Of a DNA stretch of 64,000 nt, positions 23,464-35,000 are shown one piece after another. The position numbers were made by a program, and so were the translations under genes. The notes below the pieces were generated by a model. It saw only the letters and a list, made by a program, of their open reading frames with translations, had not been told where the DNA came from and ran no database searches. The stretch is taken from positions 269,645 to 333,644 of the forward strand of contig JNVV01000015.1 of NCBI GenBank assembly GCA_000733355.1, written 5' to 3'. Position 1 is the first letter of the stretch. Each line of letters starts with the position of its first letter. Origin of the DNA: Falciphora oryzae (taxonomy: Eukaryota; Ascomycota; Sordariomycetes; Magnaporthales; Magnaporthaceae).

Positions 23464-25114
23464 ATGGCGTCCGCTGTGCGCTTCAGCTCCGCTGCCCTCA
23501 GGGCCTCGACCAGGGCCTCGTTCGCCCAAAGGACCGCTTTCACCGGCCTGCGGTGCTACTCGGCCAAGACACAGGTAGGCGCACTCGCCCTGAACCCTTT
23601 AAGAAGGCCATTGGCATGCTGACCGCCTTCCCCGCCATGCGCCAGACCCTGAAGGAGCGCTTCGCCGAGCTGCTCCCTGAGAAGATCGAGCAGATCAAGG
23701 CTCTGCGCAAGTGAGTTTCTGTCCCCTCCAACATGGGTAATATCCGTGATACTCACTGCTGGTTCCTGATCACTGACATCTCCCCCGTCTTACCACAGGG
23801 AGCATGGTTCCAAGGTCGTCGACAAGGTCACCCTCGACCAGGTTTACGGCGGTGCCCGCGGTATCAAGGCCCTTGTCTGGGAGGGTTCGGTCCTTGACTC
23901 CGAGGAGGGTATCCGCTTCCGCGGCAAGACGATTCCCGAGTGCCAGGAGCTTCTTCCCAAGGCTCCCGGCGGCAAGGAGCCTCTTCCTGAGGGTAGGAAC
24001 CCAGCGGATACCCCGCGCGCCCCGCTCGTTTGCGCCGCCGGGATTCGACTAACCCGCAACCTCGTTTCCAGGTCTCTTCTGGCTGCTGCTGACGGGCGAG
24101 GTTCCCAGCGAGGCCCAGGTCCGCGCCCTGTCGGCTGAGTGGGCCGCCCGGTCTGACATCCCCAAGTTCGTCGAGGAGCTGATCGACCGCTGCCCGACCG
24201 ACCTGCACCCCATGGCTCAGTTCTCGCTGGCCGTCACGGCTCTGGAGCACACCTCGTCATTCGCCAAGGCGTACGCCAAGGGCATCAACAAGAAGGAGTA
24301 CTGGGGCTACACCTTTGAGGACTCGATGGACCTGATCGCCAAGCTGCCCACCATCGCTGCGCGCATCTACCAGAACGTCTTTGGCAGCGGCAAGGTCGCT
24401 CCCGTCCAGAAGGACAAGGACTACTCGTTCAACTTTGCCAACCAACTCGGCTTCGGCAGCAACGAGGACTTCATCGAGCTGATGCGCCTGTACCTGACCA
24501 TCCACACCGACCACGAGGGTGGCAACGTCAGCGCCCACACCACCCACCTGGTCGGCTCTGCCCTGAGCTCGCCTTTCCTGTCGCTCGCTGCCGGTCTTAA
24601 CGGTCTGGCCGGTCCCCTGCACGGCCTGGCCAACCAGGAGGTGCTCAACTGGCTTAGCGAGATGAAGAAGGTTGTTGGTGACGACCTCAGCGACGAGAAC
24701 ATCACCAAGTACCTGTGGGACACCCTGAACTCGGGCCGTGTCGTTCCCGGCTACGGCCACGCCGTCCTCCGCAAGACCGACCCCCGCTACACTGCCCAGC
24801 GCGTCTTTGCCCAGGCCAAGATGCCCGAGGACCCCATGTTCAAGCTGGTCAGCCAGGTCTACAAGATCGCCCCCAAGGTCCTCACCGAGCACGGCAAGAC
24901 CAAGAACCCCTACCCCAACGTCGACGCCCACTCGGGTGTTCTGCTGCAGTACTACGGCCTGACCCAGGCCAACTACTACACGGTCCTGTTCGGCGTGTCC
25001 CGCGCCATCGGTGTCCTTCCCCAGCTGATCATCGACCGCGCCGTCGGTGCCCCGATCGAGAGGCCCAAGTCCTTCTCGACCGAGAAGTGGATCGAGATTG
25101 CCAAGAAGGCCTAA
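23464..25114 (+). CDS. Citrate synthase, mitochondrial
   Basis: Four exons: 23464-23574, 23646-23710, 23799-23992 and 24072-25114, with introns of 71, 88 and 79 nt, giving 470 residues. It condenses acetyl-CoA and oxaloacetate to citrate, the entry step of the TCA cycle. The first 35 residues are rich in Arg, Ser and Ala without acids and end near RCYSAKTQ, a good mitochondrial presequence. Catalytic residues are visible: His in PLHGLANQE, His in the signature [13 protein letters not shown], and Asp in PNVDAHSG. Length and lack of a peroxisomal SKL-type C terminus (it ends AKKA) favour the mitochondrial rather than the glyoxysomal or methylcitrate form, although methylcitrate synthases are close relatives. 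The citrate carrier Yhm2 follows in tandem. Confidence 0.94.
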
Positions 25115-26733
25115 GCGCATTCTTGGAGAGGGGGTGGGAGTCGGTGATTGTGTATTTTAGACATGCCAGTTTAATGATTTTATTTTTCTGACGGAAAAGA
25201 TGGAATCGGGCACTGGTCAAGCGAAAAAGGGATGAATGGATGCTATGAAAGCTGTAAAGGGTTGTGTGGATTTCTAGACCTTTTCTGCGCGATACCATTA
25301 CACCTTGTACAATATTCATCGTTCTCTTTCTTATTTTTTTCTTTTTCTTCTCATTATTATACCAACGCGTTGAGAAGCCACTCCTATTCAAATCACCTTT
25401 TGCTGCATGTGATGTTCCGTCTTGACGAGCACCCATGGAGCTTATTGCTTGCTATGCAGAGTGCCTGCTGTTTCGTTTGCCATCAGCAGCAGCATGGCCA
25501 ACCTCTGCGACTGGTGGGATTGTCGCGTGGCTCTTGACCGCCAGACCTACACAGTCAGCACGTGTTGCGAGGATCGGAGTCCGATTGTACCCCCACTACC
25601 AGGGGTGGGCGCGGGCCGTGAAGTCCGGAATGGGGCTTGAATTTCCGACTTCCTCCGGCATGTCCGCCACGGACAGTGGCTTCAGTGTTCCCGCCTCTCG
25701 CCTCGTATTGGGCTGGGCTTAGCTGAAGGACAGATAATGATAGCCCGCCGGGATGTTGGCCCTGTTTTACCCCAAGCCTTGTCCGGCACACAAAAGACGG
25801 CAAAGATGCGACGGATTTGGTTGGATCGGGCTGGGCTGAAAATTTGCCAGTTCCCCCAATGGTTGGGATGACGGCAGCAATTAGCGGTCCCTGTTGAGCT
25901 CAGCAGGCTAAGACCCCTGGGATTTGGCGGTATCGGGGCGATTTAGTGGGTCCCGACCGGACAGCAGAGGCCCGCTGGCTGCAGCCACTCGGTCGCGCAA
26001 GCTGGCCCGGAGTCTCAATTGACCTGGCCGCCCCTTCCATCTTCTGCCCCCAGGCAAAGTCCGAATACCTTCACAAACTCTTCCTCATCATCCCCCAAAG
26101 GCGAAGCTGAATCGCTCCATTGGTACGCTATAGACCACGGTAAGTTTCATCCCCTTTTCGTGCGCTTGAGCCGGTACTGCATCAGCCCCCAAACCCCCCG
26201 CACTAGACGGCGCATTATGCTGGAGCATTAGCCACCGGCGACACAACGCTGCTGCATTTGCCCAGCCCTGCGGACCCGTTGCATGTGCAAACCGAGGCGA
26301 GGCCAAAGCTGTCGCGGCTCCATTTTTTGCTTGTCCCGGTCGGCGTTACGAGGCGTTAGAAGCCGCGGGCGGACTGAGGCTGACTCCCGAGATGGCAAGG
26401 TAGATCGATCCATCAGATCATCCAGCTGCAAGTCAATTCGACTCGATTGCTACCTCGGCAGACCCTGAACCCCCCAGCTTCGTTTGCGCCTGACGACTCG
26501 GCCTTCCCTCCGCACCCCTCGATCCCAGCATCTCGGCTGCATCTACATCGGTAGACCGCAAACTAACACCCCGCTGGTCCCTGTCTGGTTTCGCGCTCGA
26601 CAGCCCACAAAGCCGCAAAACCAGCCAGCCTCGCCGTCCTCTAAGGCTTCGGAGAGCAACCCCCCTTTTCTGCGAAGAAGCACCCTACTGCCTTGGTCAG
26701 GCCCCTCCCCCGCCGCACACAACCCCCCGAGCC
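25115..26733. other. Intergenic 1.6 kb, promoter of the Yhm2 gene
   Basis: This holds the citrate synthase 3' flank and the carrier upstream region. Frames are short and not protein-like. The last 250 bp before the ATG are C-rich. No repeat or RNA gene is recognised. Confidence 0.55.
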
Positions 26734-27884
26734 ATGTCTGCCGCCGCCTCCGTTCCCGGTGCCTCGGGCGCCCCCGGTACCACCGTCCAGAAGCTGGAGA
26801 AGAAGCCCATCAAGTTCTCCAACCTGCTGCTGGGCGCCGGCCTCAACATGTTTGAGGTCACCACCCTGGGTCAGCCCCTCGAGGTCACCAAAACCACGAT
26901 GGCCGCCAACCGCGGCGACGGCATGGCTGCTGCCCTGGGCCGCATCTGGGCCCGTGGTGGTGTTCTTGGTTGTGAGTTCTCCCGCTGCTCGGCCGTTTTG
27001 GCTTACGCCCCCAAGCACCACGGCTTTCCCTCCGCGCAAAACTGACATGTTCTCTCGTGCGAACCAACAGTCTACCAGGGCCTGATTCCGTGGGCCTGGA
27101 TCGAAGCCTCCACCAAGGGCGCTGTGCTGCTCTTCGTTGCTTCGGAGGCCGAGTACTACGCCCGCGCGGCTGGCGCCTCTGAGTTCGTGGGTGGCATCTC
27201 GGGCGGTGTTGTCGGCGGCGTGGCGCAGGCCTACGCCACCATGGGCTTCTGCACTTGCATGAAGACGGTCGAGATCACCAAGCACAAGATGGCCGCAACC
27301 GGCCAGGCCGCCCCTGGCACCTGGGCCACCTTCATGGACATCTACCGCCGCGAGGGTATCCGGGGCATCAACAAGGGAGTCAACGCCGTCGCCATCCGGC
27401 AGATGACCAACTGGGGCTCGCGCTTCGGTCTCTCGCGTCTGGCCGAGCAGGGCATCCGTCGCGTCACGGGCAAGGAGCACGGCGAGAAGCTGAGCGCCTG
27501 GGAGAAGATCCTGGCCTCTGGTCTTGGCGGTGGCCTCTCGGCTTGGAACCAGCCTATCGAGGTCATCCGTGTCGAGATGCAGAGCAAAAAGGAGGATCCC
27601 AACCGCCCCAAGAAAATGACTGTGGGCAACACGTTCAAGTACATTTACGACTCCAACGGCCTCAAGGGCCTGTACCGCGGCGTGACCCCGCGCATCGGCC
27701 TCGGCGTCTGGCAGACGATCTGCATGGTGGCCATGGGTGACATGTGAGTTTTGCGGGTCCCATATGTCGCCTCTCAATCCCTGGTACAGGGGGTACGTTT
27801 GCTAATCAAGTTTTTTACCATCTGTCCAGGGCCAAGACCTATGTCGAGAAGCTGACCGGCGAGCAGGTCACTGCAAAGCACTAG
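26734..27884 (+). CDS. Yhm2-like mitochondrial citrate/oxoglutarate carrier
   Basis: Three exons: 26734-26971, 27071-27743 and 27830-27884, with introns of 99 and 86 nt, giving 321 residues. Yeast Yhm2 exchanges mitochondrial citrate for cytosolic 2-oxoglutarate across the inner membrane and also associates with mitochondrial DNA. The diagnostic N-terminal block is present ([37 protein letters not shown]). The three-fold carrier organisation is degenerate as in Yhm2, with repeat starts at [17 protein letters not shown] and [11 protein letters not shown]. Further matrix-side motifs appear at [16 protein letters not shown] and [20 protein letters not shown]. The C terminus ends AKH. It sits 1.6 kb downstream of citrate synthase on the same strand, which suits a citrate-export role. 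Confidence 0.92.
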
Positions 27885-29469
27885 ACCTGACCATCTGCTG
27901 TAGCCGGTCTGGCGGCGGTGTGGAGAGCCCCTTTTGCCCGCTCTCTCCGTTCTTCTTGTTCCACAAAAAAAATATCAGTCTGCAGCTTGAATACTGTGGG
28001 CCGTTCCCTTATACTTATAGACGCTTTATTGATCACGCCATTTCAGTTGTATCATGCCACGTTGTGTTTTGTGCCTTCTTCCTTGCGGTGCTTGTCGTTC
28101 ACGTTTGGTCATGAGTTGACGTGCTCTTTTGATGCTTGTTTATGTTCTGCGCCTGGGTGCTCAAGACTATAGAGGGGAGCGATAGCGTCCATGGGAATAG
28201 ACGAAGCTGTTTGTCCCCGAGATTACCACTGCTTGGGGTTTGTGTTTTATCGGAATGGTGGTATACGTGTGTCTTGCTTCGCACCTCGAGATAAATACAA
28301 ATCCAAACGCGGCATCGACCGAGATCTCTATGTTAGCACACATGGGTGACACACATTTCACCTCCGCCCCTACACTACATCGTGCCTGATGCAACCGATT
28401 TCCCTCGACGCGATCGTTTTCTTAGACAGGTATGTTTGCTAAATCCACCCCAGAGATACATGTTAGCCGGGCACGGGCAAATCATGCCTAGGAACCTCCA
28501 GTGCGTCATTCCCCGATCCCATGCCTCCCCCGAACGGGATACTTTGAGAAGGACATAATTCATGGACCATAGTAGTCTCTACACGTCAATGACGAAGATA
28601 TTGTGGCCGTCAACCAGCCACTTTACCGTATTGCTATACATCTTCTCCGTTTCTCGCCCTCTGACCCGTCTTGTTGGATGCCTCGCTCCTGTGCATCACC
28701 CCCAGTGCCAGCTCGATCGCGTTCCAGAACCCCTTCCGTTGCCAGCCATGAATTTTGATACATGAACGCATCTTCAACGTCTCCTCGTCACTTGTATCCA
28801 TACTTCCATCTACGGTTCAATGACGGCTGTCATTCATCAATACGCCCCCCGCACCCCCGCCATCTCTCAATGACAGCAGCAACAAACGAGAAAGTGTCAC
28901 GCGGCAAAACAAACATTGGGCGGTTAGATGACACATCCACAGACCGCAGACAGAAACAAAAGTTTCATGCATGATCCTTCCAGAATGTTTCGAACGCTTC
29001 GTTTTTTTTTGTTTTTGTTTTTTTTTCTTATTCCCCCGGGCTGTAACAGAAAACCTCCCCGCCGTCGGGTTGCAATCCGGGCAGAAGAACGGGCGGGACT
29101 GTGAGGGGTGAAAAAGGTGGCTGTGTAGAAACTTCATGCAACCGACGCCTGCCATGATGCAAGGCTGAGCAGACCGGCGGCTACTGAGGACTGCATGGGG
29201 AGGACGAGGCAATATGGTCTTAGGTTGCGCCTTGGGCAGATACTGGCGGATATAGATAGAATCGGTCCGATGCAGCACAGATGAGGCTGTTCATCCAGCC
29301 CCTTCTGTTTAGTGCCTCGAGTCCCTCCCTTGGGGGTCACCCGATCATGCCCGGCAGCTTCCTTCTGCCCCGTGACATCCCGAGTCGGCCCGCATGGCCG
29401 GCGCCTACTACGGACCGGCATGGATTGCGTAGAAGGAACATGATGCTTTTCAGCCGCGGGAGTCCTATG

Positions 29470-29491
29470 TTTTTTTTTTTTTTTTTTTTTT
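29470..29491. repeat. T22 mononucleotide run
   Basis: It lies at the edge of degenerate repeat copy A. On the minus strand it is an A22 tract directly after the decayed MDDSGQ-type frame, as would be seen after a retroposed poly(A) tail, although chance cannot be excluded. Confidence 0.85.
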
Positions 29492-29650
29492 CCATCCGAT
29501 TGCTCTTATCCGACTGACGTCGCTCCTACCGTTTGTTGCCACAATTTTGCCGATTTGAGAAGTGTTCGAGAAGGGATGCACACGATATTCAACCTTTCGG
29601 TCTTGTTTTCCTCTTGGCCCGAGTCATCCATCTTGTCTGTCTCGGACGGG
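29489..29650. repeat. Degenerate direct repeat, copy A
   Basis: Two blocks (29489-29517 and about 29580-29650) match, in the same order, two blocks in copy B at 30228-30257 and 30443-30485. The shared cores include TTGGCCCGAGTCATC and a TTTCCAT-CGATTG stretch. Many differences are C/T transitions. On the minus strand copy A reads as a protein-like frame beginning MDDSGQEENK. This may be a relic of a duplicated gene or element. Confidence 0.5.
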
Positions 29651-29813
29651 GGGGGGAAGCCTGCCCCGTTCATGAGAACGATGCACCCCATTGCCTCGGT
29701 TCTTTTTTGTATCCTTTCCCGTATCCTTACCCGCATCCTCATACAGCCGATGGAGATGGTGATTCGGGAATTGTAGCCTGCCGTTTAGCGATATATCCAA
29801 GGCGTTATTGCTG

Positions 29814-30069
29814 CTAGGTTGAACCAGTATGTGAAAACGAGGAGAACTTGGTAGGTATACCGCCATATAAGTACCGGATCGCCTCGTGCATTTCCATCGA
29901 ATTCATCCTATCTCCCAGTTGGTTGATGGCTTGTCCCATTTGTTGGATATCGTCTAGCTTTCGCATCGTTCGAGCGAACTCCAAACGACGGGTTCGCTTC
30001 GTGCTCCGGTAGTATTTGAAGGAGTCGGTCGTAATCCGTATCGATGATCTCGTATGGAAGGGTGAACAT
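29814..30069 (-). pseudogene. Decayed small reading frame of unknown family
   Basis: Two overlapping minus-strand frames each look protein-like in different parts. One starts at the ATG at 30069 (MFTLPYEIIDTDYDRLLQIL) and loses character after about 30 codons. The other carries an amphipathic, coil-like C-terminal segment (LDDIQQMGQAINQLGDRM, MEMHEAIRYLYGG) and stops at 29814. A frameshift between them would explain both. It lies between the two copies of the degenerate direct repeat. I do not recognise the family. Confidence 0.3.
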
Positions 30070-30227
30070 GGTGATGTGAGACCGGAGGGGACTCCGAACA
30101 GGTATTGTAGACAAGAAAGGACGACACCGAGTGGTGATACAAAAGCATGCCAGCTACGATGTCAACTTGGCTGCGGTACTAAGATGGGTTACGTATAGGG
30201 AGCAAGATACTTTTCCGTCGAAGTCTA

Positions 30228-30485
30228 TTTCCATTCGATTGTTCGTATCTGACCGAGGGCATTCATGTTCAGACAAAAAAGGCGGTACCTAGTCCAGTTA
30301 GTTGCAGCCTCTAGGGCCCCATCGTCTATTTCCTTTCCTATATCTTCCCCTTCTTTCTACTATATCGGTGGTGGTGCAGCTGGGGGTACCAATTCTTTCT
30401 TATGGGTGGCCAAACGACATTCCACCCTCTTGTTTTTTGTGTTTTCCCCTTGGCCCGAGTCATCTCGTCTGTGCTCGACGGGAGC
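30228..30485. repeat. Degenerate direct repeat, copy B
   Basis: This is the partner of the repeat at 29489-29650, in direct orientation, with a longer spacer between its two matching blocks. Its equivalent reading frame is broken. Confidence 0.5.
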
Positions 30486-31559
30486 TTTTCTGTCCAAGCC
30501 GTCATTCGCCTAGCCCGATAAGCCGCAAGGTTCCCGGAGGAGCCTGACGTGCAGAGAGGATGGGAAGTCTAGACAAGACGAAAGGCCGTGCTGTGCTAGA
30601 GCAACAGGCTCTCAACAGCTCGACTAGCTCGTCTGTCAGATAGGCGACGCAAACAACCACGCGTTCTGCAAAGCCCTGCATGCTTCTTGAACAGCCGTCG
30701 TTCGTTGAGAAACGCCACGGCGGCGTTGAGGATCGGAGCCTGGGCTTGGCTGCGGGACAGCGGCGGCACCTCTCTGCCATTTCGCAGACATCGCGTTTCC
30801 TCCCCCTCCTCCGGTTGACTCGCGCTAGATGCTGGCCTCCTGATCATGGCAAGGCATCTCCCTGACTCTCTCGTGCCCGACGGTAGAAACCCGTGGTTCC
30901 TCCAGTCAGAACTTGCCTCGATATTGCCATTGTAAGGTTAGATAATACATTGACCAAGTTTTCCGCCAGCCGTTGTGGGATTCGATTTAGACAAAAAAGC
31001 AACCACGGGACGGGAGCGCCACAATTTGTTTCAAAGGGCGGGTTCGAGGGTGACGGGCCAAGGGTCTGTTTCAGACATCTTTATTTGGCAGGAGAGAAAA
31101 AAAAAAGGAAGGCTGCAGTTTGGTTTGTGTGTAACCACCAACTACCGATATGGGTGAGATGTACTGTAGTATGTCACATCCAAACATTTCCCGGCTCGTG
31201 AAAGGGGGTGGACACGGGCGTCATGGTCGCATCGAAACCTGAAGCTTAGCGCGACACCTTAGCGGCGCTGGGGGAAGGCGGCGTACCCCAGCTCGAAAAA
31301 GGGCCGAAGCAAAGGACTCGCTTCCCAACAGAGCTGTTTAGTAGGAGGGAGAAAAAAAAAGATGGTTGCCAGAGAGAGGGCGTTGCGTTTAGTGTTTTAG
31401 TGCGGCGGTAGAGATAGTGTGGCAGTGGTCGAAACAAGACAGCTGGAGACGGGACCTGGCACCGTCTTGACAAGATTCCCTGTCCCAGTGACGCGGCCCT
31501 TCAACCGATGATGTCCCTGCGGCTGGCATGTTGGAAATGAGCGACGCGTGGGGGCGCAA

Positions 31560-32003
31560 TCATCTCGACTTTGATGGATGGGTAAGTTCCGAGGGAAAGA
31601 TATCCATATCCATATCCGGATCAATATTGAATGCCATTTGCATGTTCATACCCACCGTCTCCGGGATGACAATTAGGTCGTACTGGAAATAAGCGGACAT
31701 TGAACTGTCGTATAAACAAAAATGGGGAGGCAGCCGGGCCTGGAAGGGTGACGATGACATCAGGGTCCCTCCCGATCCGGCACGCTTGGCCAACAACGGA
31801 AAAAGGGGCCGAGGAATAAAAAGCAAATAGAAGGCCCGAACGGGCGCTGCAACAACGGCTTCTTCCACGTTATCGTGTGCTTCCTGGAGGTCCTCCCAAT
31901 CTCGCTGCTGGAGCGGGCTCTCTCTCCATATGCCAGCAAAGCCGGCCCGCCGAACTGAACGGATGTGGATTTTCATTAACCCATCCCCCGAAATTTCATG
32001 CAT
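31560..32003 (-). CDS. Hypothetical 147-residue ORF (doubtful)
   Basis: An ATG-started single-exon frame with a mixed, not repetitive composition: it includes an acidic helix-like stretch (DWEDLQEAHDNVEEAVV), a hydrophobic stretch (VRAFYLLFIPRPLFPLLA) and a Met/Asp-rich tail (MNMQMAFNIDPDMDMDIF). No family is recognised, no neighbour supports it, and frames of this length occur by chance in GC-rich DNA. Confidence 0.22.
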   Translation of the reverse strand: MHEISGDGLMKIHIRSVRRAGFAGIWRESPLQQRDWEDLQEAHDNVEEAVVAAPVRAFYLLFIPRPLFPLLAKRAGSGGTLMSSSPFQARLPPHFCLYDSSMSAYFQYDLIVIPETVGMNMQMAFNIDPDMDMDIFPSELTHPSKSR

Positions 32004-35000
32004 GATGTATAATGTGGATGGGGAACACCCGCACCGCCGCCCGGCCGCTAGCCGCTCCCTCCTTCTCCTGAGGCCGGCCGCCTCGCTCCTCGGCTTTGTC
32101 TTTTTCCGTGAGGCGAACCTGAATGCGGTTCTTTACCCACTGATAGCCGGCTGTTCGCCACTGGTCCACGTCGGGGCGCCGGGCATGGATGGGAGGGCGG
32201 GGAGTGTGGTCCGGTGGGCCGAAAATCTCGGTGAAGGGATTTGGGGAGGCGGGTTTCTTTTGTGAAATTTGCCAACTGCTTTCCAAATGCCCTCCCACTC
32301 AAATGGCCAAACAAAGTAAGAAAACTCATTTTGCGGGGACCTCGAACTCTGCGATTGGAAGAGAAAAGGGGAAGAAGATCCACTCCCCCCAAAATGCAGT
32401 GAAATGCAGGGACCCCGCGGACACGGCGAGTCAAGAGTTCGGCGCCTTCCAACCAGTGCGCGAGTAAAAAACAATTGGCTCAAAGCCAGGACCCCGCCGT
32501 GGCCCAGAAGGCACGATTGGGTGGGAGCGTGGGCGACACACGAACTGGAGTCTGTTGATGTGTTGTGTGTGCAGGTGCCAGGGAAACAGCGATTCAGTTC
32601 CATTTCAGAGGCCGAAACCAATTCCTTCACCGCCCGGGCGGCACGTCGAGGCCGCGAGGCGGGCGAGGCAGTTGTTTCCTTCTTCTTGCGCCTCGAGGGC
32701 CACAGCCGAGCTTGGACCCTTGCACCACACACACGACAGGGCGGACAGCCAAGTCCCCTTTGGTCCCTCGGTCACACGCGACACAGAGCCGCCAAGGCCA
32801 ACTGCCCGAGTCCCCCGTCTGACGCTACCCCAAACGAGCGGTCTGTTTGTAGGACCTTGTGTCTAGGACTCTGGGGGAGGCTTGAGCAAGCGGTATTTGG
32901 TAAGTGATAGCCATAACAGGGCCATTATCCCCGTACCTGGCCAAGGTGCAGTACGTATCCGGCAAACAAGCAAGGAAAAAAAAAAACGCGCAGCCACTGT
33001 TCGGCAAAAGTAGCAGAGTGAGACTTTTTTGTCTGGCTGGCCGTTTCAACAACAGCCGCGAGGCAGGGTGGCTTGGGGAAGTTGATACTGCCTATCACAC
33101 CTTTTAGCTATCACACCTCCTACCCCGTATGTACGTGAGCTCGTGGGTGTGCCATCGTGTGGCCTTGCGGCGCACCCACCTAAGTCGTGGCGTTTGCGCC
33201 CCGGCGCCTGTCTGCCGGGCTCTTACCAGTCACCAACTGACAGACAAGCCATCAAACGAACGACCTTGACCACCCCTGTTTCGTGATAGACGGCTCAGAC
33301 GGGACTAACCCGACCTGGACCGAAAAAGAAAGTATAGAAGGATTTCCCTTGAGAATCAAGAATGTGAATAAGGGTCCGGGACGGTTGCATTTCGACAAAG
33401 CGGCAATCTCTCTCTAACCCGACCCTGCAGGCACATGGGAGAGAAGTCCTCGTCACGCATGCACGTCGACGCCAGCCAGCAAGCAAGGGGACTGTTTGGA
33501 GCGTTTGTCCAAATGCGGTAGTTTATTTGGACCAGGCTCTGAACGTTTATGCTTCGACCCACACCCTCGGCCGCCGTTCCAGGGTGGCCCGGGCGCGGGA
33601 CGCTGTACCGTTTTGCCAGCTAACACCACAAAGGCCTGCCTGCCTGATCAGAGAACCTCGATAGAGATGGAGCCTCGTTTTTTTCCCTTCTTCCATCCTT
33701 GAGCTGTCGTGGTCTCCACAACAGCACTAGCATCCACGGATTCGGGGGACCCGCAGAAAAGAAGAAAAAAAATTCCCCAGCCGCAAGAGGAACCCACTCA
33801 TCCACATCCCCCTTGCCAGCCCACGATCAAATGTCCTCCGCTGGAACCCCATCCAATTTTCCATTGGAGCGCGAATCATTGGGCAATGGCAAAAAGGAAA
33901 ACCCGCTTCCCCTGTCCGGCACGTCGACACTGTGCAGCGTGTGCTTGTAGACCGACCAAGCCGATCTGCAGGCGCCCTTCCTTGCCGACCCGACCCCTTG
34001 AGCATCGCGAACCCACATCTATGCCAAGACGTGGACGCCCACCAAAGTGCGGGCCGACTGGGAACTGGAAAAGAAGGGGGAAGGGATGGTGATGATTGAT
34101 TTGTCTGGAGTGGTGCACTCGTTAATCGACATTTGCAACCTTTGCGCCCGCGCGCTGGCCTTGTTGCCCATGGGCAGGCTTCGCTTGTTGCGCCTTGTCT
34201 CTTTCTCGGCTATGGAGACGAGACAAGATGAGGGCGTGCTCCTCTTGCTCAACGTGCCAAGCAATGCGGGCATTGACACAAAATTGTCGCCTCCGCGGAC
34301 AGCATGTGCCACGATCGATGAGCGAGATTTGATAACACGGCACTGTTAATACCACGTAGACGTCACAAGCGGAACCTTTCCCCCCCCCTTTTTTTTGTCA
34401 CCTTTTGAGGTTGAGACGGGGAGGAGGAGGTCGATGTGAACAAGACTGAACCCCACGGTCTTGGTTTGTTTCTTGTCCGGCCGTAGATCTAGGCTCGTCG
34501 ATGAAGGATTTCTCTTGGCCCTTGGCACGCGACGTGCGAGGCATTTAGCGTTCCGGGGGTGGCGCTGTTTCTCGCCGGCACCTGCAGGAAGGACGAAAAA
34601 AAAAAAAAATAAGGCCAGCCGGAAAGGAAAGCCAGCGGCGGCCATACGGAGTGGCACCGTGCAGGTCTTGGTGTTGGGGTAGTAGCAGTAGTAGGAAGTA
34701 GCCAATCCCCAAGACGTCGGTGCTCTATTTCTGGGCGAGTACGATGGAGGCGAGGTTCTGGAATGGTCCGGGGAGGGAACACGGGGTAAAAGGTGCTTCC
34801 TCTTACTGATGGTGGTGGTGGTGGTTGCCAGTCTCGGAACCGGGCTGGCTCGGGAGACGTTTTCCATGCATGCGAATCTATGCACGAGACCAGCGAATGA
34901 GGTATTGGCCTCATGTGCATGCTTGCCTGTTTTTTTTTTTTTTTGTGAGGCATTTCCATGACCTTCCGCCTAGTCCTAGCCTCTTTCTGGCTGGCTGAAA

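Noticed and set aside
24257..25120. 287-codon minus-strand frame
   Set aside because: Antisense shadow of citrate synthase exon 4.
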